DNA from: Sedimentitalea nanhaiensis DSM 24252
Lineage (GTDB): Bacteria; Pseudomonadota; Alphaproteobacteria; Rhodobacterales; Rhodobacteraceae
Assembly: GCF_000473225.1 (NCBI RefSeq)
Contig: NZ_KI421509.1
Span: 1,202,045-1,266,044 of the forward strand
Reading direction: 5' to 3'
DNA length: 64,000 nucleotides
In this document: positions 25,988-34,479 of the stretch, in pieces
How positions within the stretch are numbered: position 1 is the first letter of the stretch
Layout: each line of letters begins with the position of its first letter
Program-made: the position numbers and the translations under genes
The notes under the pieces: model-generated
What the model was told of the DNA's origin: nothing
Seen by the model: only the letters and a program-made list of their open reading frames with translations
Database searches by the model: none

Positions 25988-26845
25988 ATGCTGGATTCTG
26001 CCCACAGACCTGAATCGCTGCCAACCGCGCCGGGGGTTGGATACAAGCCCCAGCATTTCACCCAGATCCTGCAAGAGCCCGGTCCGGTGGCTTGGCTGGA
26101 AATCCATGCCGAGAACTACATGGGCGACGGCGGCAGGCCTCTGGCCCAACTGCGCGCCCTGTCCGAACGTTTTGCGGTCTCGGTGCATGGGGTAGGTCTG
26201 TCCATTGGCGCGGAGACGCCGCCGGACGCAGATCACCTGGCCCGGCTGAAACGCCTGATCGCCTGGCTGAAACCTGCCAGCTTTTCGGAACATCTCGCCT
26301 GGTCCACGCACGGCGCCGAATTTCTGAACGACTTGCTGCCCCTGCCCTATACGAATGCCACCCTGACGCGGGTGGCCGATCATATCGACCAGGTCCAGAC
26401 CGCTCTGGGCCGCCGGATGCTGCTGGAAAACCCGTCGAGCTATCTTGCCTTTGACGACAGCACCTGGGCGGAAACCGAGTTTCTGGCGGAACTGGCACGG
26501 CGCACCGGGTGCGGCCTGTTGCTGGACGTGAACAACGTGTTTGTTTCGGCAATCAATATGGGGTCTTCGCCACAGGCCTATATCGACGCCTTCGCGCTGG
26601 ATCGTGTCGGCGAAATTCACGTTGGGGGCCATGACAAGGATGCCGATGATCACGGTGCCCCGCTGCTGATCGACAGCCACAGCAGACCGGTGATCGATCC
26701 GGTCTGGGATCTGCTGGACCATACGCTGGCGCGCTTGGGGCCAACGCCGGTTCTGGTAGAATGGGACAACGACGTTCCGGACTGGCCCGTGCTGCGCGAC
26801 CAAGCCGCTCGCGTCGCCCTTGCGTTGGATCGCGTCGCGACATGA
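25988..26845 (+). CDS. bufB: MNIO-family bufferin maturase (DUF692)
   Basis: A 285-residue multinuclear iron-dependent oxidase with a TIM-barrel fold. Visible family motifs are GVGYKPQHF at the start, EIHAENYMG, VHGVGLSIG, FSEHLAWSTHG, LLENPSSYL, LLLDVNNVFVSAINMG and EIHVGGHD, which provide the histidine, glutamate and aspartate iron ligands. It modifies cysteines of the BufA precursor. I took the ATG at 25988; an in-frame TTG at 25970 would add six residues. The stop overlaps the next ATG (ATGA). Confidence 0.93.
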   Translation: MLDSAHRPESLPTAPGVGYKPQHFTQILQEPGPVAWLEIHAENYMGDGGRPLAQLRALSERFAVSVHGVGLSIGAETPPDADHLARLKRLIAWLKPASFSEHLAWSTHGAEFLNDLLPLPYTNATLTRVADHIDQVQTALGRRMLLENPSSYLAFDDSTWAETEFLAELARRTGCGLLLDVNNVFVSAINMGSSPQAYIDAFALDRVGEIHVGGHDKDADDHGAPLLIDSHSRPVIDPVWDLLDHTLARLGPTPVLVEWDNDVPDWPVLRDQAARVALALDRVAT

Positions 26846-27597
26846 CGGTGTCGCAGGCCGTGTTTCGTGCCGCCCTTCTGGACCCGGACCGCCCCATTCC
26901 CGCCGGGCTGAGCGATGGGGACGGCCAGCCTGCCGCTGCACGGTTCAATGTCTATCGCAACAACGTCGCTGTGTCATTGATCGAGGCGCTGCGGACCGGT
27001 TTCCCGATCCTGACCAAACTGCTGGGGCAGCAAAACATGGATGGACTGTCGCGCCAGTATCTGCGCGCGAATCCGCCAAGTTCGCCGCTGATGATGCACT
27101 ATGGCCAGAGATTGCCCGATTACCTGGGCAGCTTGCCGCAACTGGCGCATCTTGGTTATCTCCCCGATGTTGCCCGGCTGGAACTGGCGTTGCGCAGATC
27201 CTACCACGCCGCTGACAGCACTCCGATCTCCCCCACCCGGTTGGCCGTCCTTGATCCCGACGCCCTGATGGCTGCAACCGTCACCCTGGCACCCGCAGTC
27301 GGATTGCTGCGGTCAGACTGGCCGCTGTATGACATCTGGCGATTCAACACCCAGGAAGATGCGCCAAAACCGGCGCATGTGGCACAGGATGTGTTGATCA
27401 CACGGCCCGAATTCGACCCCTCCCCCCACGCGCTGCCCTCTGGCGGAGCGGCCTGGATCCAAGCCTTGCTTGGCGGCCAGACCCTTGCCGCCGCATTGCA
27501 CGCCGCCCAGACCGAAGCCGCCGATTTCGACCCGACCGAGACGCTGACCCTGATGTTGTCCGGCAATGCGATGATTTCCCTGACCCAAGAGGTTTGA
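26842..27597 (+). CDS. bufC: Bufferin maturase partner protein (DUF2063)
   Basis: A 251-residue protein with the N-terminal DUF2063 domain (QAVFRAALLDPDRPIPAGLSDG, then RFNVYRNNVAVSLIEALRTGFPIL and FLRANPPSSPLMMHYG-like). In bufferin clusters this protein presents the precursor to the MNIO enzyme. It is coupled to bufB by an ATGA overlap and followed after 4 bases by the DoxX gene. Length is normal. Confidence 0.9.
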   Translation: MTVSQAVFRAALLDPDRPIPAGLSDGDGQPAAARFNVYRNNVAVSLIEALRTGFPILTKLLGQQNMDGLSRQYLRANPPSSPLMMHYGQRLPDYLGSLPQLAHLGYLPDVARLELALRRSYHAADSTPISPTRLAVLDPDALMAATVTLAPAVGLLRSDWPLYDIWRFNTQEDAPKPAHVAQDVLITRPEFDPSPHALPSGGAAWIQALLGGQTLAAALHAAQTEAADFDPTETLTLMLSGNAMISLTQEV

Positions 27598-27601
27598 CAC
27601 C

Positions 27602-28150
27602 ATGAACGCCCTGATTTCGCTGCATAATGCCCTGTTCGACTGGCTGGATCGTCTGTCCGGAGCGATCCTGCCCACATTGGCGCGTTTCACCTTTGCCGCT
27701 GTGTTGCTGGTGTATTTCTGGAAATCGGCCGTGACCAAGATGGGCGACGGTCTGTTTGGCCTGGTGATGCCTTCGGACGGCGCCTATGTGCAGATCTTTC
27801 CACGAGCGATGGAGGCGGTCAGCTATGACAGTTCGCAACTGGGTATGTTGTACTGGCTGGTCGCGGTTGCCGGCATGTGGGCCGAATTTCTATTACCGGC
27901 ATTGGTTGTTCTGGGCCTGCTCGGCAGACTGTCGGCCGCTGGCATGATCGGATTCATCATCGTCCAGTCCGCCACTGACATTGTCGGCCACGGCGCCAGC
28001 GATCCCAAGACATTGGGCGCATGGTTTGACGGCATACCAGACAGTGTCATCCTGGATCAGCGCCTGTTGTGGATCACGGTCCTGTTGATCATCGTCATCA
28101 AGGGTGCCGGGCCGCTGTCTGTCGATCGTTTGTTGGGACGTCTGGCCTGA
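27602..28150 (+). CDS. DoxX-family membrane protein of the bufferin operon
   Basis: A 182-residue inner-membrane protein with four predicted helices (about residues 20-42, 78-102, 103-122 and 148-165). The start LFDWLDRLSGAILPTLARFTFAAVLLVYFWKSAVTKMGDG is like DoxX/DoxD-type proteins, as is ATDIVGHG. Genes of this type often end bufferin operons; a quinone-linked or membrane-redox role is suspected but not shown. It starts 4 bases after bufC. Confidence 0.88.
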   Translation: MNALISLHNALFDWLDRLSGAILPTLARFTFAAVLLVYFWKSAVTKMGDGLFGLVMPSDGAYVQIFPRAMEAVSYDSSQLGMLYWLVAVAGMWAEFLLPALVVLGLLGRLSAAGMIGFIIVQSATDIVGHGASDPKTLGAWFDGIPDSVILDQRLLWITVLLIIVIKGAGPLSVDRLLGRLA

Positions 28151-28177
28151 CCCCAGAGGCTTGGCCCTAGCCCGCAA

Positions 28178-28495
28178 TCAGCCAACGCCCAATTGCTTGC
28201 GCACATCATCGGTCCACCCCAGATAGAGTTCTCCATCCATGTCGATCAAGGGCCGCTTCATTAGCGTCGGGTGGTCCACCAAAAGAACCAGGTCGGCGCA
28301 CGCCCGCTGGTCCTGATTCAGCCCGCGCCAGGTTGCGGAACGGGTGTTGAGCAAAGCTTTGCCGAACTTTTCGTGTGCCGCGCGCAGCACCGCAGGTGGT
28401 ACACCCCGCGCACGAACATCGACAAATTGCGCTTGGGGCAAGGATTTCAATGCCTTGCGGCACGTATCGCAGGTTTTGAGCCCGTATATGTTCAT
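28178..28495 (-). CDS. ArsC/Spx-family reductase-like protein
   Basis: A 105-residue thioredoxin-fold protein. The N-terminal MNIYGLKTCDTCRKALKSL has a CxxC-like redox pair, and LMKRPLIDMDGELYLGW with the conserved arginine-proline follows the ArsC/YffB pattern. YffB-type proteins are thought to be glutathione-dependent thiol reductases and not true arsenate reductases. No ars genes are nearby. It is convergent with the DoxX gene, 27 bases away. Confidence 0.87.
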   Translation of the reverse strand: MNIYGLKTCDTCRKALKSLPQAQFVDVRARGVPPAVLRAAHEKFGKALLNTRSATWRGLNQDQRACADLVLLVDHPTLMKRPLIDMDGELYLGWTDDVRKQLGVG

Positions 28496-28582
28496 TTCAA
28501 GGTTCTCCTTTGGTTACGCAAATATCCGTCAATTCACGGCGGCGCAGCCTCTTTTTCTTGATTTTTTGACACGTCGTGCGAT

Positions 28583-28649
28583 CCTATTCCATGGTACAAC
28601 CTTTCAGTGTGTGTCCGCTCCAGCCCAATGGGTCCGGCCGCAGAATAGG
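28583..28649 (+). promoter_or_regulatory. Inverted repeat in the cold-shock gene leader
   Basis: CCTATTC (28583..28589) and GAATAGG (28643..28649) are exact complements 53 bases apart in the region upstream of the cold-shock gene; the ribosome-binding site lies further on at about 28698. If transcribed, they could close a leader structure of the kind that responds to cold. The transcription start is unknown; a TTGACA at 28566..28571 is a possible -35. Confidence 0.3.
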
Positions 28650-28712
28650 GGACGTGCTGTCATGAGCTCTGAATCTTCGGAGCGAGAAGTTAAGTAGAAG
28701 GAGACACGGGAA

Positions 28713-28919
28713 ATGCCGACTGGCACCGTGAAGTGGTTTAATACGACGAAAGGCTACGGATTTATTGCCCCCGATAGCGGGGGAAAGGATGTGTTCGTTC
28801 ACGTCTCGGCCGTGGAACGTTCAGGCCTGACTGGCCTGGCAGATAACCAAAAGGTCAATTATGATCTTGAAGAGGGCCGCGATGGTCGCGAAATGGCTGC
28901 GAACCTGACACTTTTATAA
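28713..28919 (+). CDS. Cold-shock domain protein (CspA family)
   Basis: A 68-residue single-stranded nucleic-acid-binding protein. RNP1 is KGYGFIAP and RNP2 is VFVHVSAVERSGL, with the start MPTGTVKWFNTTKGYG. It acts as an RNA chaperone. A strong ribosome-binding site (AGAAGGAGA) lies 12 bases before the ATG. The long untranslated stretch upstream is usual for cold-shock genes. Confidence 0.95.
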   Translation: MPTGTVKWFNTTKGYGFIAPDSGGKDVFVHVSAVERSGLTGLADNQKVNYDLEEGRDGREMAANLTLL

Positions 28920-29534
28920 AACACCTCCTGACGCGCTCCGGCGTCGGCGCGCGTGCGGACATTGTCAGATGCAAACAAGCCTGCCAATCGGGTGCTGGCA
29001 CCAGAAACCGGTGCCAGGATCTGGGCGGTTCGTTATCGTCTGGCGCAGTCCTGACCTGACCTGACCTTTTCAGATGCCGGGGTGCAAATTGACTGTCAAT
29101 TTCTGTCATTCATCTTCTGACTGCACGCATCCCAGAAAAAAATTCGGCGGCCTTCCAAGCTGGGTCACCTTCAGGTCGGCAAACGGAACCCCGTCTGTTT
29201 CCCTCGGACACCTCACTTGTCAGGCCGCCGAAATATGGTGCTGAAATAGTATGGCCCACCACTCACGACAGGCGACAGTCTCAATACCCCAATTGTTCCC
29301 CGAGAGCCGAGTCGAGTCCAGCCCCGAGAGGTCTGAAATGCGACAAAACTCAGCAGAATACGACGTGTAGCTGTCTGGATTCTCTCGTAAATAGCTTTCA
29401 CTCAGGCCAAATTCAACCACCGGAGGTGTCGATCCCGGGCCGTACTCAATACGCAACATCATTCCCAGACTGCGTGAGGGCGATTGCGCCACGGATCGCA
29501 ACCGCACTGACATACGGCGTATAAACCGGGCCGG
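28920..29534. other. Intergenic region with no well-supported gene
   Basis: This 615-base gap is less G+C-rich than its neighbours. It holds three tandem CTGAC-type repeats near 29049..29066. The only notable open frame, 29220..29513 on the minus strand (97 codons), has no ribosome-binding site and no recognisable family. It could be a small orphan gene or remnant of acquired DNA. Confidence 0.5.
29220..29513 (-). CDS. Doubtful small hypothetical protein
   Basis: A 97-codon frame; an internal start gives MMLRIEYGPGSTPPVVEFGL. Composition (tyrosine, tryptophan, glutamate-rich, few arginines) looks more protein-like than usual antisense frames in this genome, and codon third positions are less G+C-rich than neighbours. 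No family recognised, no Shine-Dalgarno site seen. Kept only as a possibility. Confidence 0.22.
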   Translation of the reverse strand: MSVRLRSVAQSPSRSLGMMLRIEYGPGSTPPVVEFGLSESYLRENPDSYTSYSAEFCRISDLSGLDSTRLSGNNWGIETVACREWWAILFQHHISAA

Positions 29535-30437
29535 TCAGGCAATGACCTCCTGGAACTCGCGCCATTCCCGCGCCGACATGCCTGCGTTTTCCTGTGTCAC
29601 CGTCTCGCCCTTCAACATCCGGCGCAGGCAATCGACCATCTGGGCGGACATGGTCACCGATCCCATGCGATAGTCCTCGAACGCCTTGTAGGCAGCGGGG
29701 ACCCAGTCGGACACCATCTCGCAAATCGCTTCAGCGTAGACGCGAATTTCATATTGTGCATGGGCATCCGCGCGCAGTCGCAAAAAATGAAACAGGTTGT
29801 GCAGGTCCACTTTCCAATACCATTGAGTATAGATATTCGCCGGCAGATTCATTCGCGCCAGTTCACGCGCCAATCCAACGCCGTCCGCATCGATCAATGT
29901 CTGGTAATTGTCGTAGCACCGGGCTGAATCGGCCTTTAGGATTTCCAGAACCCGCGCGGCTTCTTCGCCCTCCAGGACGTCGCCCCGGCCCTGGTTGTTG
30001 ACCACGGACTGCGCGTTGATGTGCTCTGGCGCTGGAATATAGAATTCACGATCCAAAATCGAATAGCGCGCCGAGTATTCGTTTACATTGGCTGTGCGAT
30101 GCCGGATCCACTGCCGGGCGACAAAGACCGGCAGCTTCACGTGCAGTTTCAATTCGCACATCTCAAACGGAGTCGAATGCCAATGCCGCATCAGATAGCG
30201 GATCAAACCTTCGTCGTTCTGGACACTCTTGGTGCCCTTGCCATAGCTGACCCGTGCCGCCTGGCAGATCGCCGCGTCGTCACCCATATAGTCGACCACG
30301 CGAACAAATCCGTGGTCCAGCACGGGACGGGCCTTGTACAGGTGACCCTCCATTCCGGGTGCCACGACACGCAACGTCGGTTGCGGATTGGCCCGCAGTT
30401 CGTCGATTTCGGCCTGTTGTTCTGGCGACAATGACAT
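29535..30437 (-). CDS. thyX: FAD-dependent thymidylate synthase
   Basis: A 300-residue ThyX that methylates dUMP using methylenetetrahydrofolate, NADPH and FAD. The ThyX signature is [15 protein letters not shown] with the arginine-histidine-arginine at residues 112-114. [23 protein letters not shown] follows at about residue 210. The ATG at 30437 ([15 protein letters not shown]) has AAAGGAAT upstream; an earlier in-frame start is unlikely. ThyX in place of ThyA is usual in many roseobacters. Confidence 0.96.
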   Translation of the reverse strand: MSLSPEQQAEIDELRANPQPTLRVVAPGMEGHLYKARPVLDHGFVRVVDYMGDDAAICQAARVSYGKGTKSVQNDEGLIRYLMRHWHSTPFEMCELKLHVKLPVFVARQWIRHRTANVNEYSARYSILDREFYIPAPEHINAQSVVNNQGRGDVLEGEEAARVLEILKADSARCYDNYQTLIDADGVGLARELARMNLPANIYTQWYWKVDLHNLFHFLRLRADAHAQYEIRVYAEAICEMVSDWVPAAYKAFEDYRMGSVTMSAQMVDCLRRMLKGETVTQENAGMSAREWREFQEVIA

Positions 30438-30621
30438 GCGCGATTCCTTTCCCCTGCAGAATCTATTGAGGCGCCAACTATATCTTGGGTTGGGACACAG
30501 GTGAACCGCCATATAACCGCAACACATTCACGGTTAATTCTCCTTTAACGTGTATTATCGTTGACTTCGTCTACCACCCACCCAAGGCTTGGGAAAAAAC
30601 GGCGATGCAAGGGCAACAAAT

Positions 30622-31512
30622 ATGAAACGGACTTGGTACGGTATCCTGACGGCATGCGCTGTGTCAGCCTGTAGCGGAAGCAACCCGTTTCTCGAGGAGA
30701 CCGATCCGGAACCCGGAGGTCCCGGCACGCCGGGCGCGCCCATCGTGGAATCCGTGGCCGGAGATCTGGACGCAGCCACATTTGTGCCGGACCCCAACGA
30801 TCCGAACAATTCGGTCCTTGTCGTAACCGGTGTCGCCTTTAATGGCACACCCTTGCCGGTGGGCTATGATCGCAATGCCGCGCTGGACTCGCCGGGGGGG
30901 CAATATCAGGCATTCACCCGCCAGCCCGACGCCCTGAACACCCATTCCACCGCCTACGCCCGCGACGTTAACGGCGCTCAGGGCGTGTTGGTGGTCACTG
31001 GCGGTTTGAACGGCTATTTCAACGGCGGTGCGTCTTATTCCCGATCGGGATCGTATGACCGCCCGGGGGCCAACGATCAGAATGCCGATGTGCGTTATGA
31101 TGGCGAATATGTCGGGCTGATGAACTATCCCGACAATGGCAACGCCCTGCTTCCGGTTCCGCCCGGCACGGCCCCCGCTCTTACGCCGCGCCAGGCGGCT
31201 CGGGTTCATGGGCAGGCCCGGATCAATGCTGACTTTTCCACCAACCGCGTCAAGGGGACAGTCTACGACCGCACCTATGTCGCTGCCGGAATGGCTCTTC
31301 CCGATCTGGAAATCGCACCTACGGACATCGCCGATGATGGCACGTTCGCTGGCGACATCACTGTCTCACATCAATCCAAGGGCGAATATGGCGGTACCTT
31401 TGGCGGCGTGGACTCCAACGCCGTTGCCGGCGGGCTGTATGTCAAAGATCACGTCGATGGTCTGGACGACGAGGAAGAATACGGAATCTTCGTGCTGGAG
31501 CGCAGCAACTGA
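30622..31512 (+). CDS. Surface lipoprotein with TbpB-like barrel domain (probable Slam substrate)
   Basis: A 296-residue lipoprotein. The signal ends in lipobox VSAC with cysteine at residue 17. A proline/glycine-rich linker (PEPGGPGTPGAP) follows, then a beta-rich body. The C-terminal third resembles the transferrin-binding-protein B-like barrel: KGTVYDRTY, GTFAGDITVSHQSKGEYGGTFGGVDSNAVAGGLYV and a final EEYGIFVLERSN. Proteins of this shape are handled by Slam, and a Slam-like gene begins 11 bases downstream. The ligand is unknown; there are no TonB receptor or haem genes beside it. Confidence 0.78.
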   Translation: MKRTWYGILTACAVSACSGSNPFLEETDPEPGGPGTPGAPIVESVAGDLDAATFVPDPNDPNNSVLVVTGVAFNGTPLPVGYDRNAALDSPGGQYQAFTRQPDALNTHSTAYARDVNGAQGVLVVTGGLNGYFNGGASYSRSGSYDRPGANDQNADVRYDGEYVGLMNYPDNGNALLPVPPGTAPALTPRQAARVHGQARINADFSTNRVKGTVYDRTYVAAGMALPDLEIAPTDIADDGTFAGDITVSHQSKGEYGGTFGGVDSNAVAGGLYVKDHVDGLDDEEEYGIFVLERSN

Positions 31513-31523
31513 CGGGCCGGTCA

Positions 31524-32960
31524 ATGCCGACCCTGCACGCCCTGCCCCCATCTCTATACCCGCCGCGACGATGGCTGCATGCCGCGATCCTTGCCGTCAG
31601 CCTGCTCGCAATGGCCTGCCAGCAAGCGGCGGCACAAACGTCAGATCGCATCGAATTGGATCTCGGTCAGGCCCGAAATCTTGCAATCGCAGCGTTGGAG
31701 AATGGCGATCCGGGAACAGCCATTCTGCTGTCCAAGGAATTGCTCAAGGCCACCCCCGAAGATCCGCTGATCTACTACATTCTTGCCAGGGCGCATGCCC
31801 GATTGGGCGATCCTGATCTGGCGCGGCGCGCAGCGGCGCTGTCCTATCGCTTTGCCGATAGCGGCCCGGCCCGGTTCGAAGCCGCGCAACTGGCCTCCCA
31901 GATGGCATTTCAGGCGGATCGTTACAGCCTGTCCCAGCTGTGGCTGCGCCGCACCGCCATCCACGCCCCAACGGAACGCGACGAAGAACGTGTGGCGCGA
32001 GACTATCGCCTGCTGCGAAAAGTCAACCCATGGTCGCTTCGCATCCGTACAGATATGCGTCCGTCAAACAACGTCAACAATGGCACCGACACCTCGCTGA
32101 ACATCATCGACGGCGTGCCGGACGGCGGCACAATCGACAGCTCCGCACTGGCGCTGTCCGGTCTGATCGCCTCGCTGGACCTGGCGCCGTCCTATCGGCT
32201 GCGCAGCGATGCCAACAGCGCCACCTCACTGGGCGCGCGACTGTACATCGAGCGCGTCGCACTGTCCTCGGAAGCCAAGGAACTGGCGCCTCACGCGACC
32301 GGATCGGACTTTGGGTCGACCTATGGCGAACTGTCGATGACCCATGCCTTTGCCATCGGCAGTGCGGGCCAAAGCGGCAGTGCCGCGGTTGAATTCGCTC
32401 TGGGCGACAGTTGGTACGGCGGCGCGCGCAGCTATCAGTTTGCGCGGCTGGAAGGTCGGCGCGGCTGGGCATTGGGCAGCAACGGCCACCTACAATTGCG
32501 CGCCAACGCGGAACAGCGTTATCGGGCGTCATACACCGCCAACGATGCCCGCATCCTGGGGTTAGGGGCCGAATTCGGAACCGAACTGGACAATGGCGGC
32601 ATTATCGGTCTGCAGATGGCTTTGCGCGATGCCAATGCGGCAAGCCCGAACGGCAGCTATTCCTCGGCTTCGATACGTGCGAGCTATACATTGGGCCGCA
32701 CCCTGGGCCCTGCCCGCCTGTCGATGGGGTTGGTAGTGGGCTACACCCGGTATGACCAATTTGTTGCAAGCCTGTTTCTCCCGCCAACCCAACGCACCGA
32801 CACATCCGCCTATGGCGACATCAGCCTGATCTTCGAGCGCTATGATTATGCCGGCTTTGTTCCCATCCTGCGCCTCCGGACCGGACAAAAGAACTCAAAC
32901 TTCAGCCGGTTCTCCTCGCAGGAGGTGTCAGTCTCGCTGGGTGTGGGCTCGAAATTCTAA
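31524..32960 (+). CDS. Slam-like surface lipoprotein assembly modifier (type XI secretion)
   Basis: A 478-residue outer-membrane protein. After a signal peptide (to about residue 38, ending AAAQ), a TPR-like helical domain spans about residues 45-150 (GDPGTAILLSKELLKATPEDPLIYYILARAHARLGDPDLA). The rest is a beta barrel with alternating aromatic strands, starting WSLRIRTDMRPSNNVNNGT, which fits the start of Slam (DUF560) barrels, and ending in VSLGVGSKF with a terminal phenylalanine. Slam proteins move lipoproteins to the cell surface. The partner lipoprotein gene lies directly upstream. Confidence 0.8.
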   Translation: MPTLHALPPSLYPPRRWLHAAILAVSLLAMACQQAAAQTSDRIELDLGQARNLAIAALENGDPGTAILLSKELLKATPEDPLIYYILARAHARLGDPDLARRAAALSYRFADSGPARFEAAQLASQMAFQADRYSLSQLWLRRTAIHAPTERDEERVARDYRLLRKVNPWSLRIRTDMRPSNNVNNGTDTSLNIIDGVPDGGTIDSSALALSGLIASLDLAPSYRLRSDANSATSLGARLYIERVALSSEAKELAPHATGSDFGSTYGELSMTHAFAIGSAGQSGSAAVEFALGDSWYGGARSYQFARLEGRRGWALGSNGHLQLRANAEQRYRASYTANDARILGLGAEFGTELDNGGIIGLQMALRDANAASPNGSYSSASIRASYTLGRTLGPARLSMGLVVGYTRYDQFVASLFLPPTQRTDTSAYGDISLIFERYDYAGFVPILRLRTGQKNSNFSRFSSQEVSVSLGVGSKF

Positions 32961-33029
32961 CCGGAAGGTCCTGTGGCACTGGCCCCCCCTGCCCAAAATG
33001 CTAAGGTCCGGGCCAGAACGGAGGGTACA

Positions 33030-33458
33030 ATGACCATCAAATATCTGCACACCATGGTGCGTGTCGCCAATCTGGATAAATCCACCGCCTTTTTCGAACT
33101 GCTGGGCCTGAAGAAAACCCGCCATTACGACAGCGAGCAGGGGCGCTTTACCCTGGTCTTTCTGGCCCCACCGGGACAGGAAGACTGCCCGATCGAGCTG
33201 ACCTATAACTGGGACGGCGACGAAGGGTTGCCCAGCGACAGCCGCCACTTCGGCCATCTCGCCTATGAGGTCGACAACATCTACGAGACCTGCCAGCATC
33301 TGATGGACAATGGCGTCATCATCAACCGGCCGCCGCGCGACGGGCATATGGCCTTTGTGCGCAGCCCTGACAATGTCTCGATCGAACTGCTGCAAAAGGG
33401 CGAGTCGCTGCCAGCGTCCGAGCCCTGGGCCAGCATGGGAAACACCGGCCACTGGTAG
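33030..33458 (+). CDS. gloA: Lactoylglutathione lyase (glyoxalase I)
   Basis: A 142-residue VOC enzyme that converts the methylglyoxal-glutathione adduct to S-lactoylglutathione. It begins MTIKYLHTMVRVANLDKSTAFFELLGLKKTR, has PIELTYNWD and HFGHLAYEVDNIYETC, and a metal glutamate in NVSIELLQKG. Proteobacterial GloA usually binds nickel, and this one has the short form typical of that class. GGAGGG lies 8 bases before the ATG at 33030. The DUF1194 gene follows after 6 bases. Confidence 0.92.
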   Translation: MTIKYLHTMVRVANLDKSTAFFELLGLKKTRHYDSEQGRFTLVFLAPPGQEDCPIELTYNWDGDEGLPSDSRHFGHLAYEVDNIYETCQHLMDNGVIINRPPRDGHMAFVRSPDNVSIELLQKGESLPASEPWASMGNTGHW

Positions 33459-33464
33459 CGCCCG

Positions 33465-34184
33465 GTGGCCAGCGCCCGAGGCATATCCGCGATTGCTCTG
33501 AGCACGCTTATGTCCACGCCGGTTGCAGCGGACTGTCGGCTTGCGCTGGTGCTGGCACTGGACGTCTCGTCTTCTGTGGACGCGCAGGAATATACACTTC
33601 AGCGTGACGGTCTGGCCGCCGCGCTGATCGCCCCCGAAGTCCGCCGGGCCTTTTTTGCGAGCGACCTTCCGGTGGCCCTGTCCGCCTATGAATGGAGCGG
33701 CAGGCACAACCAGGAACTGATCCTGGATTGGCACCTCATAGACAGCCCGGCCGCGTTGCTCGATGCCGCGGAAACCATCGCACGGACGCAACGCAGCCAG
33801 ACCGAATACCCAACTGCCATGGGCTTTGCCTTGGGGTACGGTGCGGGGGTGATGCGCCGCGCACCGCCCTGCCTGTTTCGGACGATCGACATTTCCGGTG
33901 ACGGCAAAAATAACGAAGGATTTCCACCCGCTAACGCATATGCCGAGTTTCCATTTGCCGGAGTGACGGTGAACGGGCTGGTGGTGAATGCCGCCGAGTT
34001 CGAAGCCGAGGTTTCGCTGATTGAATTTTACCGCGATCACGTTCTGCACGGTGCCGGAGCATTTCTCGAAGTTGCACAGGGGTTTGAGGATTTCGAACGC
34101 GCGATGCGCCGTAAGCTGGAGCGCGAACTGACCGTTCGGGTGATTGGCGCTCCGATCCCCCCTGACCTTAATGCTCCGGGATAA
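33465..34184 (+). CDS. DUF1194 (von Willebrand A-like) secreted protein
   Basis: A 239-residue protein with a signal peptide (to about residue 22, ending PVAA) and a vWA-like domain. The metal-ion-dependent adhesion site is ALDVSSSVD, with further ligands in TAMGFALG and IDISGDGKNN. The family is common in Rhizobiales and Rhodobacterales but has no known function. Start is a GTG at 33465, close behind gloA, suggesting co-transcription. Confidence 0.85.
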   Translation: MASARGISAIALSTLMSTPVAADCRLALVLALDVSSSVDAQEYTLQRDGLAAALIAPEVRRAFFASDLPVALSAYEWSGRHNQELILDWHLIDSPAALLDAAETIARTQRSQTEYPTAMGFALGYGAGVMRRAPPCLFRTIDISGDGKNNEGFPPANAYAEFPFAGVTVNGLVVNAAEFEAEVSLIEFYRDHVLHGAGAFLEVAQGFEDFERAMRRKLERELTVRVIGAPIPPDLNAPG

Positions 34185-34479
34185 CACGCCACCTGGCAAG
34201 GATCACCGCGAAGAAACCCACCCGCGCGGGAGATCGCGGTCAGATCGAATTCGGTGCACTGTGAACCTTTTGAGGCCTCGGTCATCGAGAGCTTGCAAGC
34301 CATGGTTAAGACTGCACTGGAGTTCAAAATCACTCTCCCGTCCGCGCTGAGCAACGGTTTCAAGCTGGCATGCCGGCGATTTGAAGCGGCCCCCGGGCCA
34401 TCATTTCTGCATTGTCGATCCGACCGAGCCGGATGAGCGGCCAGAGGATCCGGTGCAAGCACGCCCGCAGCGTCCCCGC
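34185..34479. other. Non-coding stretch before the IS5 remnant
   Basis: About 300 bases after the DUF1194 gene with no credible gene on either strand. It may include eroded sequence from the insertion sequence that follows, but I could not recognise transposase motifs in it. Confidence 0.4.
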
